DNA of 64,000 bases, taken from contig JACCXH010000062.1 of NCBI GenBank assembly GCA_013697245.1, positions 1 through 64,000 on the forward strand, written 5' to 3'. Under the pieces are notes generated by a model that saw only the letters and a list, made by a program, of their open reading frames with translations, was not told the origin of the DNA and did not search any database. Below, one piece after another: positions 1-9,600 of the stretch. This DNA is from Bacteroidota bacterium (GTDB lineage: Bacteria > Bacteroidota > Bacteroidia > B-17B0 > Aurantibacillaceae). The number at the start of each line of letters is the position of its first letter. Position 1 is the first letter of the stretch. The position numbers and the translations under genes were made by a program.

Positions 1-226
1 AATAAGGTTGGTGCAACAGCACGTCTTTACTTTTATTAAAAATGCTTTATATAAATTTAAAATAACCCTGCTAAATATATTTTATCCGAAAATATTTGTT
101 GGACTTATTGAGTGAACCCTAATTAAAATTAAAGCATAGATCGAAGCGGCGCTTCAATTCTTTGTGTAGTATTTGTTTATTCGAGGAAAATTCTTGCTTA
201 ATAAATCTATGTTTCTATGCTGTTAA

Positions 227-1438
227 TTAGTGCACCAGGTCCATTTTTGTAAAAATGCGCACGGGATATAGTGCCGCAAAAAAACCGATCAGCATTATTA
301 ATCCAAAGATCCAAATAAAATCTTTTACCTGAATATCGATCGGATAATAAGGGATAATAAATTCGTCGCCAAATTTTACCAAATGAAATTGAAGTTGCAA
401 CCAGCAAACTAGTAAACCAATTAATAAACCAATGATAGCGCCAATACCTGTAATTAAAAAACCTTCGCGCATAAAAATGTTCCTGATAAATGTAATGTTA
501 GCACCCATGCTATAAAGGGTTTTAATATCTTTTCTTTTTTCAATGATGAGCATGGTTAACGCCCCAATAATATTGAAGGTAGCAATTATTAAAATAAATG
601 CTAAAATAATAAAGGTGGCTAATTTTTCTGTTTCCAAAGTTTTAAATAACACATCGTTTAATTCATAGCGATTCTTAACCAAAAATTTATTCCCCAATTT
701 TTCCTGCAATACAACTTGCACATCTTCATATTTTCCTTTCTCACATAAAATTTCAATCGCGCTAACTTTATCGGGTTCGTCAAATAATTTTTTTGCTGTT
801 TCAATATTTACAAAAGCGAATTGAAAATCAAACTCATCATTAAGCGAAAAAATTCCGGTAGGTGTGCAATAAACCTGGTTAAAATTATCATCCGGATTAA
901 GACTTCCTGCTTTTCCTTTCACCGGACTATATATACTTAACTCGTTCACAAATTCACGAATATTAACCTGAAGTTGGGAGGCAATTCCTCTCCCTAAAAG
1001 GATACTATTTTTTTTGGGGTCGTTTAGAGCATATACGCCATCTTCAACAGAAGATTCTATTTCGGCCACCTTATTAAAATTTTCATCAACACCTTTAATG
1101 GTTACAAGCGTTTGTTTGTCGATATTCTTTAACAGCGCTTTATCACTTAAGGTGCGCGAAATAAATTTTACACCGGCAATGGTTTTTATTTTGGAGATCA
1201 ATTTTTCGTTAGCTTCAAAATATTTTCCTTTAACTGCAGTTATTTTAAGATCAGGCTCAAAAACATTATACAAATTGGCAACGGTTCCGGTTAAACCATT
1301 CATGGCAGAAAGAATAATAATTAAAGCGGCAGTGGTAATAGCAATTGCAATAATGCTTATCCAGCTAATAATGTTTATGGCATTATTGGATTTTTTTGAA
1401 ACTAAATAACGTTTGGCTATGTAAAACGAAAAATCCAG
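227..1438 (-). CDS. LolC/LolE-type lipoprotein-releasing ABC permease, CTG start
   Basis: Inner-membrane permease of the LolCDE/FtsX-MacB class, expected to work with a LolD-type ATPase in releasing lipoproteins. An ATG lies at 1303, but the frame stays open upstream and encodes the family's hallmark N-terminus (DFSFYIAKRYL, then a hydrophobic segment ending LSAMNG). That stretch must therefore be part of the protein. The first usable codon after the rbfA stop (1442-1444) is CTG at 1436-1438, giving 403 residues, a normal family length. I see a first membrane segment at about 20-42, a large periplasmic domain at about 45-270, and three more membrane segments near 277-303, 327-350 and 377-397. 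It sits 3 nt downstream of rbfA, so it is probably co-translated. Seen: the reading frame and architecture. Inferred: CTG initiation and the Lol role. Confidence 0.8.
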   Translation of the reverse strand: MDFSFYIAKRYLVSKKSNNAINIISWISIIAIAITTAALIIILSAMNGLTGTVANLYNVFEPDLKITAVKGKYFEANEKLISKIKTIAGVKFISRTLSDKALLKNIDKQTLVTIKGVDENFNKVAEIESSVEDGVYALNDPKKNSILLGRGIASQLQVNIREFVNELSIYSPVKGKAGSLNPDDNFNQVYCTPTGIFSLNDEFDFQFAFVNIETAKKLFDEPDKVSAIEILCEKGKYEDVQVVLQEKLGNKFLVKNRYELNDVLFKTLETEKLATFIILAFILIIATFNIIGALTMLIIEKRKDIKTLYSMGANITFIRNIFMREGFLITGIGAIIGLLIGLLVCWLQLQFHLVKFGDEFIIPYYPIDIQVKDFIWIFGLIMLIGFFAALYPVRIFTKMDLVH

Positions 1439-1441
1439 TGT

Positions 1442-1780
1442 TTACTTCTTTAAAAGTGCGTCTATTTTCATGGCATAATCTAAAGAATCATCAATATAGA
1501 ACATCAATTCGGGAACAATCCTCAATTGTTTTCCAACTATTAGTCCAAGTTTTTTACGGATCACACTGGTTTGATCCTGGATCAATTTAAAAATAGCTTT
1601 TTTATCTTTATTGCCCATGATGCTTAAATATGCCTTTGCCGAACTTAGATCCGGACTAACGCGTACGGTAGTTACAGTTATAAAACCGCCACCAAAAAGA
1701 GAGCGGGCCTCACTTCTAAAGATCTCTGCCAATTCTTTAGCCAGTAATTTATTTACTTTTTGTTGTCTAAGGCTTTCCAT
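1442..1780 (-). CDS. rbfA: Ribosome-binding factor A
   Basis: Small KH-like protein that binds the 30S subunit during 16S rRNA 5'-end maturation. The 112-residue product has the family pattern: an N-terminal basic helix (RQQKVNKLLAKELAEIF), a central strand TVTTVRVSPDLSSAKAYLS, and a C-terminal LRIVPELMFYIDDSLDYAMKI (positions about 84-104). Length is typical. It is transcribed leftward, diverging from the ABC exporter at 1849. The LolC/E-like gene follows 3 nt after its stop, so the two probably form one transcript. Confidence 0.93.
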   Translation of the reverse strand: MESLRQQKVNKLLAKELAEIFRSEARSLFGGGFITVTTVRVSPDLSSAKAYLSIMGNKDKKAIFKLIQDQTSVIRKKLGLIVGKQLRIVPELMFYIDDSLDYAMKIDALLKK

Positions 1781-1848
1781 ACTGTAAATGTACTGAGATT
1801 TTTGTAGTATCTTCGCTAATAATTCAAATTAATTTACGTTTTATCTTA

Positions 1849-3696
1849 ATGAAAAAACTTTTTTCGGTATTAAAATATGCTAAAAACTATAAAGGCTACT
1901 TAACCGCCAATGTATCTTTTAACGTATTATTTGCACTTTTTAATGCCGTAAGTTTAACTCTGGCAATGCCTTTTTTAAAGCTTTTGTTTGAAGAAACCAA
2001 TCCTCTTGAAGCCGGACTGATATTATTAAAGGGCGCACCACACTTTGCTTTAAATGCCGATTATATAAAAGATGTTTCTAATTATTATATCACCGGATTA
2101 ATTGTTACACAAGGCGGCAAAATGAAAGCGCTTATTATCATTTGTGTGATCATTTTTGTGATGACCTTTTTTAAGAATTTATTTCGTTACCTGGCCATGT
2201 TCTTTATAGCCCCCATTCGCAATGGCGTTGTTCGCGATCTTCGTAACAAAATGTACAAAAAAGCAATGGAGCTGCCTTTAAGTTATTATAGCGAGGAAAA
2301 AAAGGGAGACCTTATGAGTCGCATGACATCTGATGTGCAGGAAATTGAATGGAGCATTATGCAAACATTGGAAATGATCTTCCGTGAACCTTTAACTGTA
2401 ATACTTTTATTTAGTTTAATGCTTTTAATAAGTGCAAAACTGACACTTTACATTATTTTATTATTGCCAATTGCCGCTTTGTTCATTGTTATTCTTGGTA
2501 AAAGCTTAAAAAATTCTTCCCGCAAAAGCAAAGAAACCTTAGGGACATTAATCAGCATTATTGAAGAAACACTAGGGAGCCTAAAAGTAATTAAAGCATT
2601 TAGTGCTATGGGTCCAATGCAAAAAAAGTTTGAAGGTATTAACCAAACTTATTTTAAGCAATCGGTAAATGTTTATAGAAAAACAGATCTCAGTTCTCCA
2701 TTAACCGAAACGGTTGTTACAGGTATTTTAATGCTTATTTTATTTATTGGCGGCAAAATGGTGTTTGATGGCGAGTTAACCGGTCCTTTATTTTTAACCT
2801 ATTTTATTTTGGCATCGCAACTCATTCCACCTATTAAACAATTAACTACTTCTTACAGTAATATTCAAAAAGGTGTTGCCAGCGAAGAGCGTATTGATAA
2901 AATATTATTGGCCGATAACCTGATCGTAGATAAACCAAATGCAAAAGAAATTATTGATTTTAAAAAAGAAATAGAATACAAAAATTTGTGCTTTGCTTAT
3001 CACAAGGGCGATGATGGTTATGTTTTGCGTGATATTAATTTAAAGATCGGAAAAGGAAAAACCGTTGCCCTTGTAGGCCAAAGCGGAAGCGGAAAAACAA
3101 CCCTGGCCGACATGCTGCCGCGCTTTTACGAAAGCGATAAAGGTGCTTTATTAATTGACGGCATTGACATTAAAGATCTTAAAACAGAAAGTGTTCGCAA
3201 ACACATTGGCGTTGTAACACAAGAAAGTATTTTGTTTAACGATACCGTTAAAAATAACATTGTTTTTGGTATGCAGAATGTAAGTGATAATGATGTGATG
3301 GAGGCAGCTAAAATTGCCAATGCCCACGAATTTATTATTCAATTGCCAAACGGTTACGATACAATAATTGGCGATCGCGGCGGTAAATTAAGCGGCGGGC
3401 AGCGTCAGCGTTTAAGTATTGCCCGTGCTATTTTAAAGAACCCTGCTATTTTAATTTTAGATGAGGCCACCTCTGCATTAGATACCGAAAGTGAAAAATT
3501 GGTGCAGGAAGCCCTGACAAATTTAATGAAGAACCGCACCAGTGTGGTTATTGCCCACCGTTTATCTACCATTGCCAATGCCGATGAGATCATTGTAATG
3601 AACCGTGGCGAGATCATTGAACGTGGCAACCACGCGCAGTTATTGGCCTTAAACGGCACCTACAAAAAACTGTGCGATATGCAGAACTTTAAATAA
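1849..3696 (+). CDS. MsbA-like ABC exporter, fused permease and ATPase
   Basis: Half-size ABC exporter of 615 residues, probably a homodimer moving a lipid or hydrophobic compound across the inner membrane. Residues 1 to about 330 hold the six-helix type I exporter membrane domain, including the coupling-region sequence YYSEEKKGDLMSRMTSDV. The nucleotide-binding domain has Walker A GQSGSGKTT at about 410, signature LSGGQRQR near 514, Walker B ILILDEATSALD near 534, and the H-loop AHRLST near 569. All catalytic motifs are intact. Family members include MsbA (lipid A flippase) and many drug exporters. Substrate cannot be read from sequence, so no symbol is given. Confidence 0.9.
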   Translation: MKKLFSVLKYAKNYKGYLTANVSFNVLFALFNAVSLTLAMPFLKLLFEETNPLEAGLILLKGAPHFALNADYIKDVSNYYITGLIVTQGGKMKALIIICVIIFVMTFFKNLFRYLAMFFIAPIRNGVVRDLRNKMYKKAMELPLSYYSEEKKGDLMSRMTSDVQEIEWSIMQTLEMIFREPLTVILLFSLMLLISAKLTLYIILLLPIAALFIVILGKSLKNSSRKSKETLGTLISIIEETLGSLKVIKAFSAMGPMQKKFEGINQTYFKQSVNVYRKTDLSSPLTETVVTGILMLILFIGGKMVFDGELTGPLFLTYFILASQLIPPIKQLTTSYSNIQKGVASEERIDKILLADNLIVDKPNAKEIIDFKKEIEYKNLCFAYHKGDDGYVLRDINLKIGKGKTVALVGQSGSGKTTLADMLPRFYESDKGALLIDGIDIKDLKTESVRKHIGVVTQESILFNDTVKNNIVFGMQNVSDNDVMEAAKIANAHEFIIQLPNGYDTIIGDRGGKLSGGQRQRLSIARAILKNPAILILDEATSALDTESEKLVQEALTNLMKNRTSVVIAHRLSTIANADEIIVMNRGEIIERGNHAQLLALNGTYKKLCDMQNFK

Positions 3697-3773
3697 GGAT
3701 TAACATTCCCCTATCAATAACTATTCATTTTCTATTTATTTCTCAGCGCTCAAAAAATTAACTTCAAAGTTAA

Positions 3774-4472
3774 ATGAGCGGACAATTATTTATAGTACCC
3801 ACACCAATTGGCAATTTAGAGGATATTACTTTGCGTGCTATTAATACGCTTAAAGCTGCGGATCTTATTTTAGCCGAAGATACTCGCACTTCTTCTTTTT
3901 TATTAAAACATTTACAAATAGAAAAGCCTCTTAAATCTTACCATCAACATAACGAACACAAAATATTAGAAGAACTTATTTCATCTTTAAATGCCGGAAA
4001 AAATATCGCGTTAATTTCAGATGCCGGAACCCCGGGTATTTCAGATCCAGGATTTTTATTGATCCGTGAAGCTATTGCCAATAATTTAACCGTAATAAGC
4101 TTACCTGGCGCCACCGCATTTGTACCCGCACTTGTTAACAGCGGCCTGCCTTGCAACGAATTTAGTTTTTACGGTTTCCTTCCACAAAAAAAAGGGAGAC
4201 AGACACGTTTAAAATTATTGGCGCTGGAAGAAAAGACATTTATAGTTTATGAATCGCCATTTAGACTTTTAAAATTATTGGAAGAATTTAAAACCTATTT
4301 AGGCGAAGAAAGAAAAGCAAGCGTATCGCGCGAGATCACCAAATTATTTGAAGAAACAAAAAGAGGAACCATTAAAGAATTGATCGCTTTTTATTCTTCT
4401 AAACCAATTAAAGGCGAGATTGTTGTTGTTGTACAAGGGAATAAAAATTTAGAAACAGAAAGCGATGAGTAA
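3774..4472 (+). CDS. rsmI: 16S rRNA (cytidine-1402 2'-O)-methyltransferase
   Basis: SAM-dependent methyltransferase that modifies C1402 in the 16S rRNA decoding centre, of the tetrapyrrole-methylase fold. Recognised by the N-terminal PTPIGNLEDITLRAINTL, the AEDTRTS motif at about 36-42, and the LISDAGTPGISDPGF loop near 80-94. At 232 residues it is of family length. Its last 8 nt overlap corA, so the pair is translationally coupled. ATG at 3774 is the first start that preserves the conserved N-terminus. Confidence 0.95.
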   Translation: MSGQLFIVPTPIGNLEDITLRAINTLKAADLILAEDTRTSSFLLKHLQIEKPLKSYHQHNEHKILEELISSLNAGKNIALISDAGTPGISDPGFLLIREAIANNLTVISLPGATAFVPALVNSGLPCNEFSFYGFLPQKKGRQTRLKLLALEEKTFIVYESPFRLLKLLEEFKTYLGEERKASVSREITKLFEETKRGTIKELIAFYSSKPIKGEIVVVVQGNKNLETESDE

Positions 4473-5508
4473 AAATCACAACATTGGCGCGCCCCCTGGC
4501 ACCTTATTCTATAATGGCGAAGAAATAGATGCCAAAATAAAGATCACGTTAATTGAATTTAACGAGACAGAATATTTTGAAGACGATTTTTATGATCTGG
4601 ATGCCTGCCTTTCTCATGTAAAGGATAACATGGTGAAATGGATAAATATAGAAGGCGTGCATAAGATCGAGTTAATTGAAAAAATAGGCAAGCTTTACAA
4701 CCTACATCCTTTAACTTTAGAGGACATTGTGCATATAGATCAGCGTCCGAAATTTGAAGAGTTTGATCATTATCTTTTATGTATCTTAAAAATGATCATG
4801 TATGATACAGAAGTGCATGCCGAACAACTCTCTCTTATACTTTTAGATAACACCGTTATTTCTTTTCAAGAACCTGACGGAGGAGATGCATTTGATATTA
4901 TAAGAACCCGGTTAAGGCAATGCAAGGGCCGTGTGCGTAAACTTAAGGCCGATTATTTATTTTATGCCTTAATGGATGCTGTAGTAGATTGTTATTTTGA
5001 CTCAATCGAAAAAATAGGGGATAAAGTTGAAAAGATAGAAGAAGAAATAATTAATGAACCAAAAAGAGAATCGCTTATAGAATTATACAGGTTAAAACGC
5101 GAAGTAATTTACCTTCGCAAACAAGTTTGGCCATTACGAGACCTTATTAGCAATTTATTGCGCTCCGAGTCTGCATTTATAACCGATAGTACACAACTCT
5201 TTTTTCGCGACTTGCAAGATCATAGCACCCGTATTATTGATACCGTAGAAACATACAGAGACTTGCTTAGCGGCATCATGGACATTTATTTAAGCACTAA
5301 CTCCAATAAAATGAATGAAGTGATGAAAATGCTCACAATTGTGTCCAGCATCTTTATTCCGGTAACTTTTATTGTTGGGGTTTATGGGATGAACTTTGAG
5401 TTTATGCCCGAGTTGAAATCGCCTTATGGTTATTGGACAGTTTGGGGAATAATGTTGACTATAATAGTCGGTCAAATAATCTATTTTAAGAAAAAGAAAT
5501 GGATGTAG
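4465..5508 (+). CDS. corA: CorA family magnesium/cobalt transporter
   Basis: Pentameric inner-membrane channel for Mg2+ (also Co2+/Ni2+). The 347-residue protein has the large cytoplasmic N-terminal domain, a long charged helix at about 165-270, and two C-terminal membrane segments. The family signature GMN, seen as YGMNFEFMPEL, lies at about 307-317 in the pore loop. It ends with the basic KKKKWM. The start overlaps rsmI by 8 nt. It may be expressed from the rsmI promoter. Confidence 0.93.
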   Translation: MSKNHNIGAPPGTLFYNGEEIDAKIKITLIEFNETEYFEDDFYDLDACLSHVKDNMVKWINIEGVHKIELIEKIGKLYNLHPLTLEDIVHIDQRPKFEEFDHYLLCILKMIMYDTEVHAEQLSLILLDNTVISFQEPDGGDAFDIIRTRLRQCKGRVRKLKADYLFYALMDAVVDCYFDSIEKIGDKVEKIEEEIINEPKRESLIELYRLKREVIYLRKQVWPLRDLISNLLRSESAFITDSTQLFFRDLQDHSTRIIDTVETYRDLLSGIMDIYLSTNSNKMNEVMKMLTIVSSIFIPVTFIVGVYGMNFEFMPELKSPYGYWTVWGIMLTIIVGQIIYFKKKKWM

Positions 5509-5534
5509 AATTTTTTCAAGATCCTACATTCACA

Positions 5535-5696
5535 TTATGACAATTCTACTGCGTTTGGATATTTACTCTTCCAGTTCTTTAAACTTTCTTTTGTTCTCAC
5601 CGTAATAACTGTCCTCGCATCTATACGAAGTTTTACTAAGTACGTGCTTCCTTTCACCTCTGCCGCTTTTTTGATCTTTGCTTTCATTGTTCTCAT
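5535..5696 (-). CDS. Small basic protein of unknown function
   Basis: Open frame of about 53 residues starting MRTMKAKIKKAAEV and ending KSKYPNAVELS, rich in Lys, with a possible beta-hairpin (STYLVKLRIDARTVITVRT). An upstream in-frame ATG at 5732 would add 12 hydrophobic/charged residues of less convincing sequence, and a start at the second Met (5687) is equally possible. It lies convergent to corA and downstream of the rplT terminator. I do not recognise a family. Coding status rests on composition and on a plausible compact small-protein sequence. Confidence 0.5.
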   Translation of the reverse strand: MRTMKAKIKKAAEVKGSTYLVKLRIDARTVITVRTKESLKNWKSKYPNAVELS

Positions 5697-5800
5697 TTTT
5701 TTGTAATCGTATTCTATTATTAAATATAACACAAATAAACCAATTTAGTTTGGGTATTAACGTTAATTTACGCTAATATACCAACAATTTCGACGTATAA

Positions 5801-5830
5801 AAGAAAACGCCCCATGTGGGGCGTTTTTTT
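5801..5830 (-). terminator. Intrinsic terminator downstream of rpmI-rplT
   Basis: Perfect 6-bp GC-rich stem CGCCCC/GGGGCG (5808-5813 with 5818-5823) and 4-nt loop, extended by A/T pairs. On the minus strand it is followed by a T-rich run, and on the plus strand by seven T, so it could act in both directions. It lies 22 nt beyond the rplT stop. Confidence 0.88.
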
Positions 5831-5851
5831 GCATTATATTTAAAAACGTGT

Positions 5852-6196
5852 TTATTTTACCTGGTTAATAACCGCTGTAAAAGCTTCAGGATGGTTCATG
5901 GCAAGATCTGCTAAAACCTTACGGTTTAATTGTAAACCTTTAGCATTTAATTTACCCATAAACTCAGAATAACTCATTCCATGTTCTCTAACTCCTGCAT
6001 TAATACGTTGGATCCACAAACCACGCATAGTACGCTTTTTGTTTTTCCTGTCGCGGTAAGCATAAGTTAAACCTTTTTCGAGCGTGTTCTTGGCTATTGT
6101 CCAAACATTTGCTCTTGCACCCCAGTAACCTTTGGTTAAACTAAGGATTTTTTTTCTGCGAGCCCTACTGGCTACGTGATTGACACTTCTTGGCAT
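5852..6196 (-). CDS. rplT: 50S ribosomal protein L20
   Basis: Large-subunit assembly protein of 114 residues. Recognised by the start [18 protein letters not shown] and by [39 protein letters not shown] and the C-terminal [12 protein letters not shown]. The frame stays open 10 codons upstream (to 6226), but L20 always begins MPR, so I place the start at 6196. It follows rpmI after a 150-nt gap holding hairpins. An intrinsic terminator follows. Confidence 0.97.
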   Translation of the reverse strand: MPRSVNHVASRARRKKILSLTKGYWGARANVWTIAKNTLEKGLTYAYRDRKNKKRTMRGLWIQRINAGVREHGMSYSEFMGKLNAKGLQLNRKVLADLAMNHPEAFTAVINQVK

Positions 6197-6251
6197 TTTT
6201 TTTACTTTTTTAAATGTGTAAAGCAATTTTAATCTGCTTTATCACGATTTT

Positions 6252-6292
6252 GGATTTTAGTGCTCATTTAAGAGGCTTTTTGACTAAAATCC
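6252..6292 (-). promoter_or_regulatory. Intercistronic hairpin between rpmI and rplT
   Basis: A perfect 10-bp inverted repeat GGATTTTAGT/ACTAAAATCC (6252-6261 and 6283-6292) encloses a 21-nt loop, 55 nt before the rplT start. A smaller AAAGCA/TGCTTT stem follows at about 6219-6240. There is no T-run, so it is not an ordinary terminator. L20 is known to repress its own operon by binding mRNA structures in other bacteria. A similar role here is inference. Confidence 0.5.
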
Positions 6293-6346
6293 GGGTTAAA
6301 CATTTTTTTAATTAACCGATCTCGATAATTTTTAAAGAACTTTCGC

Positions 6347-6541
6347 TTAGATATTTAACATGAACTTCACGTTATTCGTATCTGGCTTGCTTACTAAGCC
6401 ACTCTTAGCTAAACCGCGTTTGCGGTCTTTCTCTTTTTTAGTTAAGATGTGACGTTTGAAAGCATGCTTTCTTTTAATTTTACCGCTTCCAGTCAGGCTA
6501 AAACGCTTTTTAGCGCTGGAATTAGTTTTCATTTTTGGCAT
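6347..6541 (-). CDS. rpmI: 50S ribosomal protein L35
   Basis: Ribosomal protein of 64 residues, beginning [20 protein letters not shown] and containing [20 protein letters not shown], the standard L35 signature. First gene of an rpmI-rplT operon. infC and thrS, the usual upstream neighbours, are absent: the preceding gene is transcribed from its own promoter and is an exported propeller protein. A perfect Bacteroidota promoter lies 23 nt upstream. Confidence 0.97.
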   Translation of the reverse strand: MPKMKTNSSAKKRFSLTGSGKIKRKHAFKRHILTKKEKDRKRGLAKSGLVSKPDTNNVKFMLNI

Positions 6542-6563
6542 TTTTTCGTTTTTTTAAGGATGG

Positions 6564-6594
6564 CAAAGATAGGGATTTATTCGTTTTTGACAAA
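6564..6594 (-). promoter_or_regulatory. Bacteroidota-type promoter of rpmI-rplT
   Basis: On the minus strand TTTG (6594-6591), 19 nt, then TATCTTTG (6571-6564), matching the TTTG-N19-21-TAnnTTTG consensus of the Bacteroidota primary sigma factor exactly. Transcription would begin near 6558. Confidence 0.75.
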
Positions 6595-6691
6595 GTTTAA
6601 TGAATTTATTTGGCAGCCTAGCCCAAAATATCTCATAAATCCTTCAAATTGAAGCTAAAAAAGCGCAAAAGCATTTTAACATAGTTCCAAT

Positions 6692-9600
6692 TTACTTCTC
6701 AAAAACGGGTAATCTTCCATAAGTTGAGGGTATTTTAAGGTTTTCTGCCTTTTGCTCAATAGATTCTACCAAAACTTTTAATTCCAAAATAGAACTGTAA
6801 ATTGGCTTAAACTCGGTTTTTAACTTTGCAAAACGGTCTATCATAGTTTGCGTTGCACCCATAGATTGACCCCAACTTCCACTAACTATGCCTTCAAGGG
6901 CGCCAACAAATCCCGGCAGGGTCTCAAACTCACGTTTGGCAAGGCTTTCATCACCATACAACGCAATATTAATTGGTTTTTTCTTAATTTCAAATATATT
7001 AATATCGGCTAAAAGACTTACCCCATTTACATTTCCGTTAACAGCTCCCTTTTTAAGGTATTTGATCTTCTCTTTTAATAGGCCAAAATAATCAGAGGTT
7101 CCCATAACAACCCTTCTAAACTCACTTAACTCTTTATTGTATTCCATTAATTTTTGTCTGTCCGGTAATGGTAAGGTTGAATTTTCTAAAGTTGAAATAG
7201 TAAATGCTGTTTTATCCACCAAATTTTGAACCGTGCCATTGTGCACTATATCTAATTTAATAAAATATTTTCCGGGCACGGCAACCGGCCCTTCATCTGC
7301 TGAATAATAAGGATTTGATTCATCTAACTCATTAAAATTTATTGGAGATGAAACATCATATCTTCCATTCCACACAAAACGCGCTAAACCTTTTTTTGCG
7401 GGCAGGTTTATTTTGCGAACATCATTTCCAAGTTCATCACTAATTGTTGCTAAAACGTAAGCTGCCTCTTCTGTATCTTCTATGCGTATACTATCCGCGC
7501 TTGGATAATAAATGTCCTTGTTATTCTTTATTTTTTCTTTCTCACTTTCTTGACGTTTATCTTTTATACTTTTAAAATCATCTTTTAAATAATAAGATAT
7601 GGTTGCGCCAATTGCGGGATTTGGCGCAGTATAAAATGATTCGCCCTGAAATGATTTTTCTTTATGACCATAGGGTGATGATGGATGAAACACCAAACCA
7701 TTTTTTATTGGAAAAATAACTGCTGTTTTATTAAGATCATCTGCCTTGATATTTTGCAATAAAGTATAATCATCCAAAACAAAAATTCCCCTTCCAAAAG
7801 ATGCTAATATAAGATCGTTCTCTTCCTTTTGTATAGTAATATCTTTTATGCAAATAGCCTCGGGCAACCCTGATTTTAACTCTACCCAATTTTTACCAGC
7901 ATCCAAACTAAAATAAAAGCCAAATTCGGTGCCGCAAAAAATAAGATCGGGGTTTTTATGATCTTCTGCAATACTATATACAGAGCCTTTTTCAGGAAGT
8001 GTGGTGCTAATGTTAGTCCACGTTTTTCCTTTATCACTACTTTTAATTAAATAGGGTTTAAAATCGCCCTGGCGGTGATTATTAAAAACCGCGTATACAA
8101 CATTTTCGTTGTGCTGCGAAGCCAATAAATAATTTACCAGTGGTTGCATTTTTATGTTACTAGCTGTAATTTGCGGAATGCCCGCAACGTTATCGATCTT
8201 CGTCCAGTTTGCCCCACCATTACTTGTTACCTGTATCAATCCATCATCGGTACCGGCGTAAATTAAGTTTTCATTTTTTGGTGATTCTGATAAAGCAGTG
8301 ATGTTGCCAAAAATAGATGTGGAAGCATTTTTAGCAATAGCATCCATGCTCCACACCTTGCCCATTATTGCTAATTTATTTCGGTCTATACCTCTTGAAA
8401 GGTCGGGACTGATCACTTTCCAGGTATTGCCTCTTTCATCGCTTCTAAAAACTTTATTTGCAGCAAAATAAATTCGCTTGTTGTCAAAATTACTAATGAT
8501 AATCGGCGCATCCCAATTAAAACGGTAAGCGGGCTCGCCTTCTTTTTCGATGGGTTTAATATCTACCTGCTGTCCTGTTTTTTTATCAAAACGAATTAAA
8601 CCTCCGTACTGCCATTCGCTATAAATTATATTTGGTTCTTTTGGATCGACCCTACTTTGAAAACCGTCACCACCAACCGTTACAAACCAATCAGCATTTG
8701 TGATGCCACTCGCGCTAATTGTTCTGGCAGGGCCGCCCAAAGTATTATTATCCTGTGTGCCGGCGTAAATATTATAAAATGGTTTTGCATTATCTACACA
8801 TACCCTGTAAAATTGAGTGATAGGCAAATTAGCCTTATAATCCCAGTTTGTTGCATTATCAAAACTTTCATAAAGTCCACCATCGCATCCCATTAAAAAA
8901 TGTTCTGTGTTTTTTGGATCGATCCACAACGCGTGATTATCAACATGCTTGTGCTTTTCGCCCATGCCCTTAAATGTTTTACCACCGTCGGTTGTAACCT
9001 GCGCCCATGTATTCATGACATATACTTTATCTTTATTTTTTGGATCAGCAATAAGTTCCTGGTAATAATTTCCGTCGGTAGCGTAAGAGCTTTGTTTTTC
9101 CCAACTTGCACCTCTGTCGGTACTTTTATAAAAACCTTTATTATCACGTCCTTCTATCATAGCATACACTACATCCGTATTTACTGGTGAAACTGCTAAT
9201 GCAATTCTTCCCATATCATCTTTAGGTAAACCGTTGCTTAATTTATTCCAGGTAACACCTTCGTCTGTGCTTTTGTAAATGGCGCTTTCCGGTCCGCCGC
9301 TAATATAGGACCATTCATGCCTACGACGTTGGTGTGCACAGGCATATAAAATATTAGAATGATTTGGATCAATGTGAACTTCGTTAAAACCGGTATTCTC
9401 GCTTACAAACAAAACCTGTTTCCAGGTTTTACCGCCATCTATTGTTTTATAAATTCCTCTTTCGCCACCACTGCTCCATACAGGGCCATAAGCAGCAACG
9501 TATACTACATTTGAGTTCTCAGGATCGATCGCAAAATTTCCGATATGCTCAGACTTAGTAAGGCCAACATTTTTAAAAGATTTTCCGCCATCTTCACTCT

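Noticed and set aside
142-156. GAAGCGGCGCTTC as a terminator for the LolC/E-like gene
   Set aside because: The stem is short with a tight loop and no T-run follows on either strand. Positions 1-226 show no other gene or site I can support.
3759-3775. TTAACTT-CA-AAGTTAA palindrome before rsmI as an operator
   Set aside because: AT-rich, overlaps a likely -7 region, and no matching regulator is nearby; chance is as likely.
6197-6226. L20 with a ten-residue N-terminal extension
   Set aside because: L20 starts MPR throughout bacteria and the extra codons are low-complexity leader sequence.
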